Below, piece by piece: positions 61,989 to 64,000 of a stretch of 64,000 nucleotides of DNA (within the stretch, counting starts at the first letter, position 1; every line of letters begins with the position of its first letter). The DNA lies in contig NZ_CP046605.1 in NCBI RefSeq assembly GCF_023520795.1, forward strand, positions 1,347,438 to 1,411,437, in the 5' to 3' direction. Under the pieces are notes generated by a model, which worked only from the letters and a program-made list of their open reading frames with translations, made no database searches and had not been told where the DNA came from. This DNA comes from Corynebacterium accolens (GTDB lineage Bacteria > Actinomycetota > Actinomycetes > Mycobacteriales > Mycobacteriaceae). A program made the position numbers and the translations under genes.

Positions 61989-63203
61989 TTATTCGTCGTG
62001 GACGCGGCGGGCAACGATGGTGCCAAACTCCGCGATGGACGTGCACGGTGCGGTCCCGCATTGGGCGGCGTAGCGTGCGAGCGCGTCAAAGGTTTCGTAC
62101 AAATCTTGGCGCACCAATAGCTCGTCCTCATTAAAAGGGCCGCTTTCCGGCGGGCGCAGGATCGAACGCTTTGGGTCATGGACAATCTCCGCGTCACCGC
62201 TAGCAAGGGCAACCAGTCCCTCAATTCCGCCAGCGTGCATCGTGGTCACGCTCGACAAGGCCCAGCCGATGAGGGAAGCGACGATAAGCCCGTGCAGTTC
62301 GTCTTCGTCGGCAAAGCGCGGCCACACCTCAGATACCTCGCGCGACCATGCGGCGAGGAATATATCTGCTTCCTTATCCGTAATTGGCTTAGAAAACAGG
62401 AACTGCGGGAAGCCCGCGATAACGCACGCGACGTCAAAGCCCACGTTCCTAAAACCGGCCCATTCATAGTCCAAGAAGTGCAGGCGCTTGGAGACGATGA
62501 TGTTATCCGGCGATAAATCGAAGGGAGTAAAGGCCCTATCCTTGCCGGAGGCGAGGGATTCAGCGGCTTGATCGGCTAAACTGCGGAAGCTTTCGGGGGC
62601 TTCAAGCCCCGCCTCATCAAGCAGGCTCAGCCCGATGCCGATGGAGCGATACAGGGACTGATCGCGCACAGATTGGTGATCGGCGTATTCCGGGTTATGC
62701 CGCAAGGTGCGGTTGAGCAGGGTCTCGAAATCCTGCTCATGATCCGCGGTGCCTACGTGGATATGCCCCAATGCCGTGCCCAAGGAGCGCAGGATCCGAA
62801 TGCGATCCTCATCGCCGGATTCTAAGAGCACATCCGCAAGGGTCTCGGCCTCCCCCAAATCCGTCAGGACGATGATGCGCCGGTCTAAATCGTGGGCGAG
62901 CAGCACGGGTCCAGGGCGCACGTCTTCTGCTAAGGCGGTGGTGAATTGATAGGCCACGACCTCGCGCAGCATTGCTGCGTCATCCACGCCGTAGCCGGTA
63001 ACCGGATTGTATTTGATGACCACAGAGCGATGCGGCAAAAAGGCGCTAGGGGCAACCTTCGCGCGCAGGACTAAGGCATTGCCGGATCCGCCTAAATCCT
63101 CAATGTCTGACATTTCCGGCGTGCCACCAAAGCGGCGCGACAACATTTCCGATGCGGCACCAATGACCTCATCGGCCGAAAGCACTGTCTGTGTATCAAC
63201 CAT
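61989..63203 (-). CDS. Aminoglycoside phosphotransferase/choline kinase-like protein
   Basis: 404-aa protein with a protein-kinase-like fold. VVIKYNPV (about residues 53-60) could hold the ATP lysine; FTPFDLSPDNIIV (about 229-241) resembles the catalytic loop HxDxxxxN but with Phe/Pro where His is usual; LHFLDYEWAGF supplies the metal-binding Asp. The substrate is unknown: small-molecule kinase or pseudo-kinase. ATG 63203 is used, as the upstream open frame overlaps the aspS terminator. It stands between rarA and aspS. Confidence 0.75.
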   Translation of the reverse strand: MVDTQTVLSADEVIGAASEMLSRRFGGTPEMSDIEDLGGSGNALVLRAKVAPSAFLPHRSVVIKYNPVTGYGVDDAAMLREVVAYQFTTALAEDVRPGPVLLAHDLDRRIIVLTDLGEAETLADVLLESGDEDRIRILRSLGTALGHIHVGTADHEQDFETLLNRTLRHNPEYADHQSVRDQSLYRSIGIGLSLLDEAGLEAPESFRSLADQAAESLASGKDRAFTPFDLSPDNIIVSKRLHFLDYEWAGFRNVGFDVACVIAGFPQFLFSKPITDKEADIFLAAWSREVSEVWPRFADEDELHGLIVASLIGWALSSVTTMHAGGIEGLVALASGDAEIVHDPKRSILRPPESGPFNEDELLVRQDLYETFDALARYAAQCGTAPCTSIAEFGTIVARRVHDE

Positions 63204-63231
63204 AGTTCTATCCAGTATGCCCGCCAACACA

Positions 63232-63292
63232 AAGCGGGGGCTACACCCTCGCCGCACAAGTGTCCGCTGCGGCGAGGGCGCGCGCCCCGCTT
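63232..63292 (-). terminator. Terminator of aspS
   Basis: Two stacked stems: AAGCGGGG (63232-63239) with CCCCGCTT (63285-63292), and CCCTCGCCGCA (63246-63256) with TGCGGCGAGGG (63268-63278). On the minus strand the outer stem runs into TTTGTGTT. Confidence 0.8.
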
Positions 63293-63328
63293 AACCTAAA
63301 AATGGTGTCGTGATAGCGAGCCTAAGAG

Positions 63329-64000
63329 CTAGTTCTCCTGCTCTGATTTCGCGGCCTTAGCCTCTTCGCCGTTCCTTTTCTTCTCCGGCTTGAAGTCCAC
63401 GCCGGTCTCCTTGCGCTGTGCGGCGGGGATGGGCGCGGGGGCATCGGTAAGCGGATCCACGCCGCCACCGGACTTCGGGAAGGCAATGACGTCGCGGATG
63501 GAGTCAAAGCCGCCCAAGAGGGACACGATGCGGTCCCAGCCAAAGGCGATGCCGCCGTGTGGCGGTGCGCCGTAGGAGAAGGCGTCGAGCAAGAAGCCGA
63601 ACTTCTCTTGTGCTTCCTCATCGCCGATGCCCATGACCTCAAAGACGCGCTTTTGCACATCTTCTTGGTGAATACGGATGGAACCGCCGCCGATCTCGTT
63701 GCCGTTGCAAACGATGTCGTAGGCATAGGCCGTGGCCTCGCCCGGGTTCTCGTCGAAGGAATCGATCCACTCCGGCTTCGGCGAGGTAAAGGCGTGGTGC
63801 ACCGCGGTCCACTTGGAGTGGCCCAAGGCCACGTCGCCGGACGCGGTGGCATCGGCAGAAGGCTCGAAGAGCGGGGCGTCAACGACCCAGGTAAAGGCCC
63901 AGTCGCCTTCCTTGATGAGGTCGAGCTTCTTGGCAATTTCGCCGCGGGCCGCACCCAGCAGCGCGCGGGAAGACTTAGTATCGCCGGCGGCAAAGAAGAT
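63329..64000 (-). CDS. aspS: Aspartyl-tRNA synthetase, C-terminal part
   Basis: The 5' end lies beyond the right edge; about 223 residues are visible. Motif 3 [34 protein letters not shown] and the C-terminal [18 protein letters not shown] are typical of bacterial AspRS (GatCAB-associated non-discriminating or discriminating type cannot be told). The tail is lysine/glutamate-rich. The stop is 36 nt before the terminator. Confidence 0.95.
   Translation of the reverse strand: MFFAAGDTKSSRALLGAARGEIAKKLDLIKEGDWAFTWVVDAPLFEPSADATASGDVALGHSKWTAVHHAFTSPKPEWIDSFDENPGEATAYAYDIVCNGNEIGGGSIRIHQEDVQKRVFEVMGIGDEEAQEKFGFLLDAFSYGAPPHGGIAFGWDRIVSLLGGFDSIRDVIAFPKSGGGVDPLTDAPAPIPAAQRKETGVDFKPEKKRNGEEAKAAKSEQEN

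Noticed and set aside
63322-63993. A second long frame overlapping aspS, suggesting a frameshift
   Set aside because: The aspS frame is continuous from 63329 to the right edge with motif 3 intact; the other frame encodes proline/serine-rich shadow sequence.

Overview
The window is 64 kb of a GC-rich actinobacterial chromosome, almost certainly from a Corynebacterium. The evidence is gene order: ABC pair-ctaA-qor / ctaB / tkt-tal-zwf-opcA-pgl / secG / tpiA-pgk-gap / whiA-yvcK-rapZ-uvrC / rib genes-rpe-rsmB-fmt-def-priA-metK / coaBC-rpoZ-gmk-mihF / pyrF-carB-carA-pyrC-pyrB-pyrR / nusB-efp-pepQ-aro genes / mltG-ruvX-alaS-rarA-aspS. This is close to the order I know from C. glutamicum. OpcA, mIHF, the helicase-motif-less PriA and a McbR-type box (TAGAC-N6-GTCTA) upstream of metK support the assignment. 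I cannot name the species.

Layout. Bases 1-3300: end of an ABC exporter, heme A synthase and a quinone oxidoreductase, facing heme O synthase ctaB. Bases 4585-11202 (+): a complete pentose-phosphate cluster that supplies NADPH, ribose-5-P and erythrose-4-P. Bases 11326-14944 (-): secG and the glycolytic genes tpiA, pgk and gap; ppc, which lies between secG and tpiA in C. glutamicum, is absent. Bases 15490-17136 (+): an L-lactate permease placed between gap and whiA. Bases 17312-33631 (-): a long co-oriented series from metK through priA, def, fmt, rsmB, rpe and the riboflavin genes to uvrC, rapZ, yvcK and whiA. Bases 33729-36365 (-): coaBC, rpoZ, gmk, mihF. Bases 36625-44954 (-): the de novo pyrimidine operon. 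Bases 45100-47532 (+): an SRPBCC-SDR39U1 fusion and two YbjN proteins. Bases 47669-64000 (-): PPK2, nusB-efp-pepQ-aroQBKC, an A24 peptidase, aroE-mltG-ruvX-alaS, rarA, a kinase-like protein and the C-terminal part of aspS.

The genes are nearly all core metabolism or information processing. Links between them are clear: tkt and tal make erythrose-4-P used by the aro genes; rpe feeds the pentose pool and ribulose-5-P for RibBA; ctaA and ctaB make heme A; gap, pgk and tpiA with lldP suit growth on lactate. I see no prophage, IS element, CRISPR array, tRNA or rRNA.

The most interesting signals are regulatory. A hairpin encloses the pyrR ribosome binding site and start codon. There is a perfect McbR-type operator at metK, hairpins between gap and pgk and between tal and zwf, and several genes whose -10 box sits 6-8 nt from the start codon, predicting leaderless mRNAs. 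Protein oddities are a PriA without Walker motifs, a RapZ with an altered P-loop, an RsmB with an RG/Q-rich N-terminus and a NusB with a long acidic tail. I did not find a convincing undescribed multi-gene system here.
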